DNA of 64,000 nt from Pseudo-nitzschia pungens (lineage: Eukaryota; Bacillariophyta; Bacillariophyceae; Bacillariales; Bacillariaceae): assembly GCA_037355855.1 (NCBI GenBank), contig CM074758.1, positions 531,001 to 595,000 of the forward strand, written 5' to 3'. The position numbers were made by a program, and so were the translations under genes. Positions 11,390-22,385 of the stretch are shown in pieces (the first letter of the stretch is position 1; each line of letters opens with the position of its first letter). A model generated the notes under the pieces. That model was not told the origin of the DNA. It saw only the letters and a list, made by a program, of their open reading frames with translations, and searched no databases.

Positions 11390-12056
11390 TCTGGGTGGCC
11401 GTAACTAATGCACTCGTACCCGATCTCGAAGCGGAGCTGTCCGGGTACGAAACAAGTACATGCGTACGGTACGGTACACGACACGAACCGCAACAGGGAA
11501 GAGTGGGCCGTGGCGCTCGGAGGCACGGCGGTTCTCGAGGGTTTCCACCGAAGAGAGAATGGTCGTGTTCGCGAGACCGCGACGCATCGCGGTGCGCGGC
11601 GAGGGAAGGGAGAAAACGGAGGGTTTGGGCGTTCACGTTCACAAAGCCGTCGTTTCGTATCGCAGGTCCCCGGGGAATCCCTTCCGGGACACGGTCGAGG
11701 GCAGAAAGACCTCCTGGCCGTCTCTCGTGGAATCTAGAACGTGCCAAAAGCGTTCCCCGTTGTGTTCGATAAGGATGGGCAGTAGCGGCGGTAACGCCAT
11801 TGCCGCGATGTGATGTGATGTGATGTGATGCATCGGTTTTGCGACTCTGACTCCGACTCGGTATCCGTTTGCCATTCCGACTCGACTCGGTATCCGTTTG
11901 CAATTCCGTATCGTCGTTCCCGTTGTTGCCCGCCCAACCTTCTCGTTACCTCCTCCTCCCAGGAAAGAGGAGGTCGACAACGGACCGAGAGACCTCCTAG
12001 GTGGTCCCTCCCAGATTGAACCGGACGGTGGTCGTGTTGTTGCCGTTGCTGTACAT
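11390..12056 (-). pseudogene. Third, more diverged decayed copy of the BTB/T1 (KCTD-like) gene
   Basis: On the minus strand, the ATG at 12056 begins a stretch containing TVRFNLGGTT, which matches TVRFNVGGTI of the intact copy. A TAG then replaces the Tyr codon, and EVSRS follows. Further on, ERFWHVLDSTRDGQEVFLPS matches the intact T1 core, and LRFEIGYE in another frame matches LEFYVGYN. At least one stop and several frameshifts separate these blocks. The GTGAT microsatellite at about 11810-11830 lies inside the remnant. Confidence 0.7.
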
Positions 12057-13354
12057 GGCGAAGACTCAATCAAAGGAAATCAATGGATCAATGGATGGGA
12101 GTTGTGACGGCAAGGACAAGGTTGTCATCATTCAATGCATATTACGGATGCATGATTTCGATTTCGATTTCGATTTCGATTTTGATTCGATTCGATTTGG
12201 ATTCCATCTTACGATTGATTCCTTCCGTCGTTTCTTCCGTCATTGAGGTCGATTCGATGATGATTCGGTGGCCGGCGTTGAAGGAAAGTCACCGAGTCGT
12301 CCGATCGACAACGAGATTATTTTGGTTTGTTGATTGATTGAGATGACAGAGTGAATGAATCATCGAATCAAAAGAATTGAATCTTAGGATTACAAGTTTT
12401 TCGGAAGAAAAATGATCGCAATGACACTGAATTGTCATCCGTAAGATTAGCTAGTAAGGTACCAGTACGAGCACCAGGGTAAACTTACCTGCTACCGGTA
12501 AGGTTACCGTTATATTTTCATTGTCGCTCATGAATCATCTTCGACAACATGATCACCTACTTGCAATCTTACGACGGTACTGCTGGGAAGAGAAGGGGGA
12601 AAAGAAGAGCTTCGTTATTCGTGCCTACCAGATACGGTTAGTGGTTCTTATCCTCTTAGTGCTCGTACGCTCGGTAATCGATCGTCCGCGCATCATCTTT
12701 TGTGAAGGGTACGAGTAACCTTAGCTTGCATCGACCCCTGGCTTGCATTGGCTGGTACATTTACAATATAAGGCAAGTTACTGATAAGGTTTAGCCTACC
12801 AGGTAACTTAGCGGTAAGGATTAGGCACGCAAGATCCGAAAGGTAAGACTTAATTATGTGTACCGGTATCTTTCCCGTGACTGCTGCGGGTCCGGATCAT
12901 TGAAGAAACACCGCGCAGCTCATGTAGCTGTCGCACCCCTTCGTTTTAAATGTATCCTCCGTTGTGACCGTGCACCGTCGACTGCGCCTACCCGTGTTGC
13001 GGGGCAATTGGAGAAAAGAGCGCATCGCGGGCAATTCGTACCGTTGCGGATGGGAATCAAGCGTCGCGACTCGCAACTGCCCGAATCATCCTCAGTAACA
13101 TCATCATCTGATACCTTCTTTTTACTAAGTTACCGGTACGAACAAACGAATCGAATCATCGCTCGCCGCCTCACTGCTCCGTGCTCCTTGTTCCGGCAAG
13201 TTCCGAATAACCGAAACCAAACCACCAACATCACCGGCCACACAAACGAGGAAATAACTCGTGAGTGTGTTGTTATTATTTTTTGGTTGTTGTGGATCCA
13301 AACAGAAACGAATCCATCTCAAGAAAGCAAGCAAGCAGGCAGGCACGAGACGAA
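12057..13354. other. Intergenic, repeats and GTAC-type words
   Basis: A (TTTCGA)n tract lies at about 12146-12195. GTACCAGTACGAG/AACTTACC/ACCGGTAAGG words occur at about 12440-12520 and 12690-12860. An open frame from 12858 runs into the pentamer array and has no recognisable domain. Confidence 0.5.
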
Positions 13355-13580
13355 AACGAAACGAAACGAAACGAAACGAAACGAAACGAAACGAAACGAA
13401 ACGAAACGAAACGAAACGAAACGAAACGAAACGAAACAAATTCCCGGCACCAGAATCGGCCGCGGTCAGAACAAACAAGCATCCCAGAAAGAGGCAATCC
13501 AATCCAATCCAATCCAATCCAAGACCCTGAATAGAATACGATACAAAGAGAAACACAATACAATACAATACAATTCAATA
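13355..13580. repeat. Pentanucleotide microsatellites ahead of the secreted-protein gene
   Basis: Three different 5-bp repeats occur in succession: (ACGAA)n at about 13355-13436, (AATCC)n at about 13497-13520 and (AATAC)n at about 13556-13577. The last ends a few bases before the ATG at 13583, so these probably lie in the promoter or 5' untranslated region. Confidence 0.85.
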
Positions 13581-13582
13581 CC

Positions 13583-15068
13583 ATGAAACCAAGCTCCGAA
13601 GCCATCCGCAAATGGGTTTCGCTCGGTGGTTCCCTGGCCGTCGTCTCCGCGGCGGCATCGGTGGAACCTTTGGCAAACCCGTCGACCTCTGCAACGATAG
13701 AGGAATCCAACGCCAAACCCATAGACATCAAAAGCAAAACGAGAACGGAAATTCCCGAGACGACGACAGCAACAACAGATAACCGAGACCCGGAATTCGG
13801 TGAAGGAATCCAAAATCAGGAATCCGTGAGCGACGAATTACCATCCAGCCATCTCATCAACGCCAACGTCGACGCTTCCTTCTCCGAAAAACGTCCCCGA
13901 CTTAGCCTCGAGCGCTGCCATCCCGATCTGGGAGTCTTGGCCTGTACACAACCCGGAGAATCCTGCGTTGCTGTTGTTTCCGGGGACGATGCTGCACGGG
14001 GCGATGCAACCGCAAACGCAATGCGTGCACTCTCGAGCGAGAGCGACGGCGACGGATTTGGCTGGTACTGCCTCCCCCATCACGGGGAAGATGCAGACGC
14101 AGACGACGTCAGCAGCGCCGACCACTACCACCGCGCCTTGCAAACACCCACGGTCACCGTGCTCACCCCCAGCTCCTTTGCGGTGGTTCCGGCACCCGGA
14201 GGCGCCAACGAGATCTACGACTTTTGCAAGCAGGCCTTTACCTACGACGGCACCAGCGATCCGCAGAACAACGACCCGTCCAGCTACGACGTTTGCATCT
14301 GCCAAGGATACGACAACAACCTGCCCGATCCCAAATACGCCAATTACTGCGAGCGGGACATCATGGTTGGGTACTGCAACAAGTACCATCCGAAGGACCC
14401 CTCGAACACCACACCGGGAAACAAGCTGCCGTACGACTCGTGCATCTGCACCCTGACCGACGATCACCCGTCCGAGGACGATCCGGCCTTTTGCTCGACC
14501 TTTCCGGCGTTGTACTGTGGATACAAGGACGCCGCCGACATTCAATCCTGCTCGTGCGACCTCTTTTTGGAGGGGTGCGGAACCAGCCCTCCCGACCACT
14601 TCCTCCTCCTCGGCATCGAGCCCGTTCGAGAGCTTTGTGGAGCCGAGCACCGTGCCGTCGGAGGCGCCGGTGCTTTCCACGGACGCTCCCACCACCACGG
14701 CTCCGGTGCCGGCGCCAACGGATGCGCCCACCAACGAGCCCGTGCCCGTGCCCACAGACGACGCTCCTCCCGATGGCGATGGCGATGGCGATGCTGCCGA
14801 ACCCACGGGGGAGGCACCGGGAGTCGATGCTTCCCCCACCGATGGCGACGGAGGTGCTGCCCCGACGGAGGCACCGGTGCCGCTTGGAGGCTTTCAGGCG
14901 ACCAACATGCGGCAGCCCACGGTGGGAACGCCGTCTCCCTTGCATCCCTCGTCGGGAAAGCACTCCTCGTCGGCATCGGCACCGGTGTCCGTATCCGTAT
15001 CGTTGGCGGTGACAACGGCGGTAGCCGCCTGTGCCGTGGGGAGCGCCCTTGGCGCCTTTGTGGCCTGA
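13583..15068 (+). CDS. Secreted Cys-rich protein with Pro/Thr-rich stalk and C-terminal anchor (one frame break)
   Basis: I do not recognise a named family. The N-terminus has a short hydrophobic stretch (VSLGGSLAVVSAAASV) that may be a signal peptide. The middle has spaced cysteine motifs: DFCKQAFTYDG, YDVCICQGYDN, ANYCERD, DSCICTL, FCSTFPALYCGY and CSCDLFLEGCG. This repeated Cys pattern suggests a disulfide-bonded extracellular domain. At about 14570-14610 the frame must shift by +1 to continue into TTSSSSASSPFESF. A Pro/Thr/Glu/Asp-rich stalk follows, with TDAPTTTAPVPAPTDAPTNE and DGDGDGD runs, and then a C-terminal hydrophobic segment (SLAVTTAVAACAVGSALGAF) that could be a membrane or GPI anchor. 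The stalk would be lost without the frame change, so an indel or base error is likely. Possible role: cell-wall or surface protein. Confidence 0.6.
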
Positions 15069-17392
15069 GAGGAGTGCAGTGAAGTTGAGTGGAGTGGAGT
15101 GGAGTGGAACGACACAGAACTAGAGGCAATGAACTGCATTGCATTGCTCCAAAGACCAATTGCAAAAACTGCTTTGGTGACCGTTGGTGGAATTCGTCGA
15201 TATGCACGGATGGAAGGATGGACACGACATCCCCCCGAACAGCGTCCAGTTGCGAGGCCGCTCTGGGGATGGATAACCGAACCCACCAGCAATGGATAGA
15301 GAGTGCTGCATACGCAGCAGTGTGCTCACAATATATTATTTATGAAAAAATATAATAATATCTACATCGTATAAAAGTATGAAAAATTAAAATGTGTGTG
15401 TAAACTTCTTGGAATTGCTTTGCACTGGTCTTGACCGTAGTTTCAAAACTAGTATGGCTCCCGTCCAAACGTTTATGTCAGTTGGGTAATGCGGCATCTC
15501 CTCACCATACAGCTTGTAGTAGAGTACGAAAGAATGTATCTTCGTCGTGTCGTGCTTGTAAGACAAAAAAGAATGCTGTACAGTATTTATGATGTTTTTT
15601 CTTAACATGCATCCTTTTACTCGGAAGTACATGAGGAACAGCGGAGGTACCAGGAAGTAACAGGAGACTTCATGACGATAAATCGTAGTAACTACTACTA
15701 GTGAATAAACTCCCTCTTATTCTTGATATACCAGCACATGCTGCGGCGTTTCAAAATAACAGCAATAGTATGAGCATCTAGTACTAGTACTAGTAGTCAC
15801 TGCCAGCTCATAACTGCATAGGTCGACAAACATCACTTCCCTGCAGACCGCTTTACTGTATCATCTTCAATAGACGAACTTCACAAACCGGAGCTTCTCG
15901 ACCTTGAACATTTTTGGATTTTGTAAACAGCAAGAAGATATCCACCTTGTCCTTGCTTTCCTACTAGTACTACTAGTACAACTAGTAGTAGTACTAGTAC
16001 TAGTAGTATGGCGCTCCTATTCCTGGGGGTTCTCAATAGAATGCTGGCTCCCTGAGTGCTAGTACTAGTACTAGTAGTAGTAGTACTACAACTACTGGTA
16101 GTAGTAAGGATCTGTACTAGAGCTACTAGCTTCTCGTCGGAGCCCGTCATTGTGCTTGTGGTGGTGCTGGACAAACCAAATTCTTAGACCATCAATAGGA
16201 GGAGTCAGCCAGCAGAAAACAAGAAGTACTACTACTAGTAAGTAGTACTACTAGTAGTACTTCCCCTGCTTGCTTGGCAAGCCTGCTGGAGCATCCCCGT
16301 TTTGTACGCCTGCCTCCAGGGAAGGAAGTACTGACCTATCATGTACTAGTACTACTAGTACTACTAGTACTACTACTAGTATCTTTGTGTATGTAATAGC
16401 ATTCGGAAACTATCTCCTGTTAACTCAATGCTTCCCAACACCTCGCGTGCTGCTACTATTGCTGGTGGTAGTACTATTGCTGCTGTTATTCTTGTTGTTA
16501 TCTCTTCTCTTCTTGCTGACGACGAGGAGCAACATCAATATAATTTTTCTCGTCGAAACATTCCACCAACGCCACTTCTTGTTCAATGACGTACGGTAAC
16601 CTTATCCATAAGCGTAATTTAACTGTATTTCGACTCAGTCGACTCCATCTATCAAGTGAGGATGTTCTGCCTCAGTCGTCTCGGAATCAATCATTGCATC
16701 CATCCGTTGGGTCTAGTAGGCTGTCTACTAGTACTACTACTAGTAGCACTAATGCGCAAAAGTTGACGATACTACCACCAAGCTCGAAGCGCTTGAGGAA
16801 AGCGTTGTGTTCAGCCTTTCTCACACCGTACAGCACCTGATGGTAATGGTCCTCTTCCTGCTGTTCGTGTGTCAAGCGAACCAGCAAGCACAAAAGTCCC
16901 AGTAGTAGTACTAGCGGGTGCGGAATGCGTAATCTTTATAAAAAAGCAGTTTACACATGCTTGGCTTCTCGCCATCGTTTGGTCTAGCTTGTTGTTATGT
17001 AACGTTATTGAATACCAGCAGTAAGCTGTGAACAGCTATTCACGCGTTGGCAGTTCTCTCGCACCTCGTCCTTGCGTCAAAATCAATCCTGCCTACTAGT
17101 AATGTTGGTAGTAGTGGATGAAGGGTCCTCTTAGCGACACAAAAACCAATCAATCGCGAATTCCAAAAGAAATTGCCGATATCAGATAACAAACTCAACC
17201 CGACGCTATTTCGTTCATAGTCATTCCCCGCAACCATTGGAATTCAATGGTATGTCATTGCTTCCATTCTTATGAATCCCAGAGCTGGTAGTGAAGAATG
17301 TTGGGGACGAAAACAATGTAAGAAAATATATATCGATGCGGTTTCAAAACAAAGTGCCGGGAAAGCACAATGAACGCATCCGGACGCTGCCA
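15069..17392. other. Intergenic, CTAGTA-rich
   Basis: A (GGAGT)n tract at about 15090-15112 follows the stop codon. From about 15660 to 17100 there are repeated tracts of ACTAGT, TAGTAG and CTACTA trimers, for example 15960-16020, 16055-16100, 16225-16262, 16340-16382 and 16725-16750. No gene recognised. Confidence 0.6.
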
Positions 17393-18017
17393 TATCGTCT
17401 AGTCGCGGCATAAAAATCGACGGTATTACCGTCGATTTTGGGCATTTTTTCCTGGTACTAATTTCTACGTGAGACTCATTCGACTAAAAATAATGGATAT
17501 TTCAACCGAAGTTACACTTTAATCTTTTTAGTCAAATATTACTCATCTTCGGAAAGAGATTCCGGTGCGCCAAAAACAATCTAACCGACATCGGATTTTG
17601 GCTTCTTTTCCTTTGTCAATTTTTTAATCAAATGGGTCAACCTAGTACAAAAAACACGTAGAAAAGGGATGCCCAAAATCGAAGGTACCTTTTAATTTTA
17701 ATTAAGTGTTCGGAGACCCATTATTTTTTTAATCAAATGGGTCTACCTAGTACAAAAAACACGTAGAAAAGGGATGCCCAAAATCCGCGGCACCTTTTAG
17801 ATTCATGTGTTCCCATGTGTATACTGCATTGAGTATTTACAACAACAAGACCAGCTCTGAAGTCTATAGAACCATATACCTGTGGAAAGAGGAGAGTGAG
17901 AGCTTTCTAATGAGCCATTACTTGTTGCTATTGGTTCAATACTTTAGAAGTTACAATTTTTGCAAAAAGGACAAGCGCTATAGCGCCGATTTTGGGCAAT
18001 GCCGCGACTAGACGATA
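17393..18017. mobile_element. MITE-like non-autonomous element with 18-bp terminal inverted repeats
   Basis: TATCGTCTAGTCGCGGCA at 17393-17410 recurs exactly as its reverse complement at 18000-18017. If the outer TA is the target duplication, the inverted repeat is 16 bp and insertion was at TA, as for Tc1/mariner-type elements. Just inside the left end is a perfect hairpin (AAAATCGACGGT and its complement). Just inside the right end is the palindrome GCGCTATAGCGC. Two direct copies of a roughly 105-bp unit containing AATCAAATGGGTC and AAAAGGGATGCCCAAAATC begin near 17621 and 17726. No coding capacity was seen. Confidence 0.8.
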
Positions 18018-20372
18018 GCCTCCCCCCAAGGTGGCACATTCTTACTTAGAAGTCCCCCAATTCCATCGTTGGCGTCATCACCATTGCGAAACGGTATTTC
18101 TTGCACATTATGCTCGTTTTGACATACGTGTATTTTCGACAGTCACTTCACGTTCTTTTCTCGACTAAGTGTTCAATAAGTAACATTTGCTCAGTGTTCA
18201 ATTTTGATAACCCATTGATACCGGTTTCATCGCACTTGGTTGCTTGATCACAATCGAAGGCAGAAGCGTAAGTGAATTCCATTGAGATTGATGAAGGTGA
18301 TAGAATCAATGTTACTTGCGTGTGCAAGTTGTCTTCCATGTCCTGCTGAAATAGATTGTCTGTGCATGATCGGACGCCATAATTCTTTTCCGATCCCACC
18401 GAGAACTCGGGTCTAACCATTCACAGATGGGAGTATCGAAGGTGCGCGATCCCATGCGAATGCGCTATCACGACAAAAAAATGGTATTCGATCCGATCGA
18501 ACACAATTTGATAGGCGACAGGTAAAGTACATCCTACCGGTTCAAAGTCATGTAGCATCATCAAATCAACTGCATTGGTCATTGGCAACGGGTTGCGTGA
18601 TAGTGCGTACCATTGCAGATGATTCGCAAATGTGAGTCATACTAGTCGTAGTGTGATGGTCATCTGATGTCCATCAAGGCACAGCGGAAGGAATGGTTCC
18701 AAGAAAGTCTCTTACCTCTTCCAACGACTTGCCCCAACAGCTTGCCAGAGCATGAAAGGTGCTGACCATGGCGATTCGTCCGAGAGTCCTGCTGTGTGTA
18801 TTGTGAAGAACAACCAATGCGGAAGAATTCTTTCTCAAAGCTCGTTGACACCAATCAGCAACCAATAGGGTTACTACTACTACTAGTAGTAGTAGTCACT
18901 TCATTACCACCAGTCTTAGTACTTTTCCGTTGCGAACCATCTTTGTCGTTGAGAACCAAGTAACCTTAGTGATTTCTGACTGACGGAAGAAATCTGTCTT
19001 GTCAAACCATATTGTTGATTGATCCGAAGTTTATGACCACATATGGAGATCTTGGTTTATCTTCTGAAGGTCACTCTGTTATTGCATTCCAGCTTTGAAC
19101 TCCCCTTTCACAATAATAATGATTCATGTTGGGTGATGGAAGGAAGGGGTCTCGCGGAGAGAGAAATGCCGTTTGTGAATGATATATTGTCCCTCTATTC
19201 GTGATGCAGGATTCCGGTTTTTCCGGTCTTCGTTCATCCGGTTTCCAGCTGTAGACGATCATTCATCTCCATGACTTGGTCACAAATTGGCAATGTCACG
19301 TTTCGGACCAGAGTGAGAACCGGGTTCACAACAACAATTATGAACTGTGAAGGTTACCTGTACCGTATTCGTCGTAATTGCGGTCTGAAAACTGTGACCT
19401 GCGATGTTGAAGGTGGTACCTGAGATTCGCATTCTATCGTAGCTTTGTCTCCGTGCAATGGTATTCTTGCTATTCCCGTTTGGAATCTATGAAGTACGAT
19501 CAAACAAAAGAGAACCGTGGCATTGTTTATCAGGAAACCACGAATTGAACGTGAAACGTCCCATAAATGTACCATGTGTGAGTTGGATCGAGCAAAGGAC
19601 ATTCCTTGCCGCGAACTTCCAGCCGCGAATCAGTAGGTTCGCAATGGTACTAAATTGTCTGTCATTGTTCAAGCTCTTCATCCGCATTTCAATCCGAGTG
19701 TGTTAAATAAAATCCGACATGTGGATTCCATTGGATGATGTTCTTGTTATCGTGTCAATTTCGGAACAACTGAACTACTGTACAAAGTGTTTTGAGGGGT
19801 TATACATAGTAACACTGTGGAGATGAAGAAGGTTCTCTTTAGAATAAGTCATCGGCGAGTACAAGCCGTGAGAAATGTCTTCAGAACCATAAGTAACATG
19901 CTGTATGCCTTCTATGCAATCACTCCGGATATCAATAACAGTATGCGCCTTTACGACATTTTTACCAATTTTTTAAGCTTCGTTCAAGATACTTACGAAT
20001 GACCGCTTTTGTCTCAACGGTATTGACTTTTTGTCAGTGGAGAGAGCGGGTGATATTTTGGGAAAGACAAAAAATTACAGTAGTATATAATAGGGTCCTA
20101 ATCTTTGCGTCAAATAATGCTATCCATTTTTTGATAATCTCACAATCTTGATTTTGAATAACAGAAAAACCGCGAATAATAAAACACTCATAACGAAGCG
20201 CACCACAAGAACACGCAGCATAATTCACTTTCTCCTTGAATACCAATCTCAAGCAGAAATTCCGTAAAAGCTCCGAAAACTCCATCCACATACAAGCACC
20301 CGTAACTCACTGTAACAAAGATACCCCCTCTGCACGCACGGCATACCGAATTCGTCATCCGAACAGAATATC
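18018..20372. other. Intergenic, nothing recognised
   Basis: Several frames of 60-90 codons (for example 18148-18420 minus and 19354-19602 minus) match no family I know. A CTACTAG tract lies at about 18870-18900. The region directly upstream of 20373 presumably holds the peptidase promoter, but no motif stands out. Confidence 0.5.
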
Positions 20373-22385
20373 ATGAATACCTTTGCAAAACTCCTATTTC
20401 TTGCCGCCACCGCCACCACCACCACCGTGTCTTCTGCATCCTCGACCGCCCTTCGAGGATCCAGCACTGACGTTTCCGTTCCGGAAGATCAGAGACAAGG
20501 GCGCCGGCATCTAACAGAAGAAACTACCTGCAAGCTCTATCTGAGAGATGTCGAGTACGCTGGCCAGCCCACCGAACAATCCGAGAGAACCAGGAGGAGG
20601 TCCGAAGAGAGTTGGGTCTGCCAATTCTCAGAGGAGGATGCGGCCAAGCTCGGCGTACACTTTGTCGACATCGTCGATCCACGAAATGTGGTAGTGGATG
20701 CCCAATCTGGTGTGTCAACCATGACGGTCAGTGAAGCCCTTCTCGACACGGTGGAACCCAGGATGTACATACCCGAAGCCGCACGCGTTTTCGTTCGCGA
20801 AGACGACATGGATTCTCGCCAAGAAGTGAGAAGGCAATTGGCACCAACCCAGGGTACTCTGAACACCCTCGTCGTTCGCGTTTCCACTCTGGACTCACAG
20901 GTCACAGCGAACCAGGCTCAACTTCGAAACGATGTCTTCGAAGACGATGCCTGTCTGAAATCCCAGTATGAAAGATGCTCTTACGGAAAGATCAAGATCA
21001 ACAAGTATTCCGGAAAAATCGCCGATGGAACTCAAGTCAATGGAGTCCTAGACGTTCAGGTCAACTACAGGCTTTCCGACAACGCCAGCCGCGGAAATCT
21101 TCAGAATAAGGCATTCAGCGAAGCCCTGAAAAGAGTCGGAACATTCGAGAATAACGGTTTCGACCTTGTCATGTTTTGCATGCCGCCCGGAACCTCAACC
21201 CCCTGGGCGGCCTACGCCCTGATCCGAAACAAGTTCTCCTATTACAACAATGATTGGTGTTCTTACGTCTCGGCGCAAATGCACGAAGTTGGGCACAATA
21301 TCGGCCTTGCGCACAGTGCAGAATTGGGCGAAGGCGAGTACGATGACCAATCAGGCTTCATGGGGTATTCCTATACAGAAGACGACCAATACATGTGTTT
21401 CAACCCAGCAAAGAACTACCAACTCGGCTGGTACAGCGACAAAATTAAGGACTACAATCCCTTGAAGTCGAGTCCGTCAACTCAGACCGTCGTACTGAAC
21501 GGAGTTGCTGATTACACCAAGAATCCGAACGCAATAATTTCTGTTCGGTTGGAACAAGCAAACAAAGTCCAAGATTATTACATCGGGTACAATCGCAGGA
21601 CGGGCATGACCAGGGACTCCACCGAAGACGCAAACAAAGTTACGATCCTTAGAAAGGATCTCGGTAAACCCGATCAATACGGCTTGTCGCAAAAGGTAGC
21701 TGCGTTGAGTCCCGGTCAGGTTTACACGATCAAAGATTTCAATTACGAACGAGACGTGACGATTACATTCCACGCTGTCTCCGATGATCTTCGAGATGCT
21801 ACCATCAAAATCGGAGATGCCGTTCCACCACCACCCTGTGACGATTACACGGTCGAAGTGTTGACCGATGGCTACCCCGGTGACAACTCTTGGACCATCC
21901 GAGAAAAAGGCTCCGGAGTTGTCCACAAGATCAGTCCGGTATACACGGACAAACAGAAGCTCCACCAAACAAAGGCTTGCCTTCCCTATGGCAAGCGGTT
22001 TATTTTTCAAATGGTCGACACGTACAAGGACGGTTTGACCAACCCCGTAGAGGGCTGGTACCGGGTTCGTGATCCCAACAACAAAGAACTTTTTGCCGGA
22101 GGCAATTCCCCCTTCCACATGGAAGAAAAAGAAATCGTAAGCGGACCTGCCCCACCCACGCCAAGTCCCGTGCCCCAGCCCACATTCAAGCCCACACTCA
22201 AACCCACACCCAAGCCTACGACAGAAAGCGAGTGCAGAAACGTTACGGGCAAATTCATCGTGAAAAAGAACAAGAAGAAGGGCTGCAAGTGGGTTGCAAG
22301 GAAGAACAAATGCGAAAAGCAAGTCAACGGTGTTGCGCTCAAGAACAACTGCCCGGTAACGTGCAACCTTTGCAAAAAAAAATAA
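20373..22385 (+). CDS. Secreted M11 (gametolysin-type) zinc metallopeptidase with C-terminal ShK-like domain
   Basis: A 670-residue single-exon protein. Residues 1-22 or so are a signal peptide (KLLFLAATATTTT), followed by a probable propeptide with dibasic sites (GRRHL, VRRQL). The catalytic motif HEVGHNIGLAH lies near residue 304 and supplies the three zinc-binding histidines and the glutamate. A methionine turn (SGFMGYSY) follows about 25 residues on. This arrangement fits family M11, whose Chlamydomonas member digests the gamete cell wall. A Pro/Lys/Thr linker (KPTLKPTPKPTTE) leads to a six-cysteine tail (ECRN, GCKW, KCEK, NCPVTCNLC) of ShKT type. The protein is probably extracellular. 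The substrate is unknown. No frame break or missing catalytic residue was seen. Confidence 0.88.
   Translation: MNTFAKLLFLAATATTTTVSSASSTALRGSSTDVSVPEDQRQGRRHLTEETTCKLYLRDVEYAGQPTEQSERTRRRSEESWVCQFSEEDAAKLGVHFVDIVDPRNVVVDAQSGVSTMTVSEALLDTVEPRMYIPEAARVFVREDDMDSRQEVRRQLAPTQGTLNTLVVRVSTLDSQVTANQAQLRNDVFEDDACLKSQYERCSYGKIKINKYSGKIADGTQVNGVLDVQVNYRLSDNASRGNLQNKAFSEALKRVGTFENNGFDLVMFCMPPGTSTPWAAYALIRNKFSYYNNDWCSYVSAQMHEVGHNIGLAHSAELGEGEYDDQSGFMGYSYTEDDQYMCFNPAKNYQLGWYSDKIKDYNPLKSSPSTQTVVLNGVADYTKNPNAIISVRLEQANKVQDYYIGYNRRTGMTRDSTEDANKVTILRKDLGKPDQYGLSQKVAALSPGQVYTIKDFNYERDVTITFHAVSDDLRDATIKIGDAVPPPPCDDYTVEVLTDGYPGDNSWTIREKGSGVVHKISPVYTDKQKLHQTKACLPYGKRFIFQMVDTYKDGLTNPVEGWYRVRDPNNKELFAGGNSPFHMEEKEIVSGPAPPTPSPVPQPTFKPTLKPTPKPTTESECRNVTGKFIVKKNKKKGCKWVARKNKCEKQVNGVALKNNCPVTCNLCKKK

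Noticed and set aside
13346..13568. Phe/Arg/Val-rich frame on the minus strand
   Set aside because: It is simply translation of the (ACGAA)n microsatellite.
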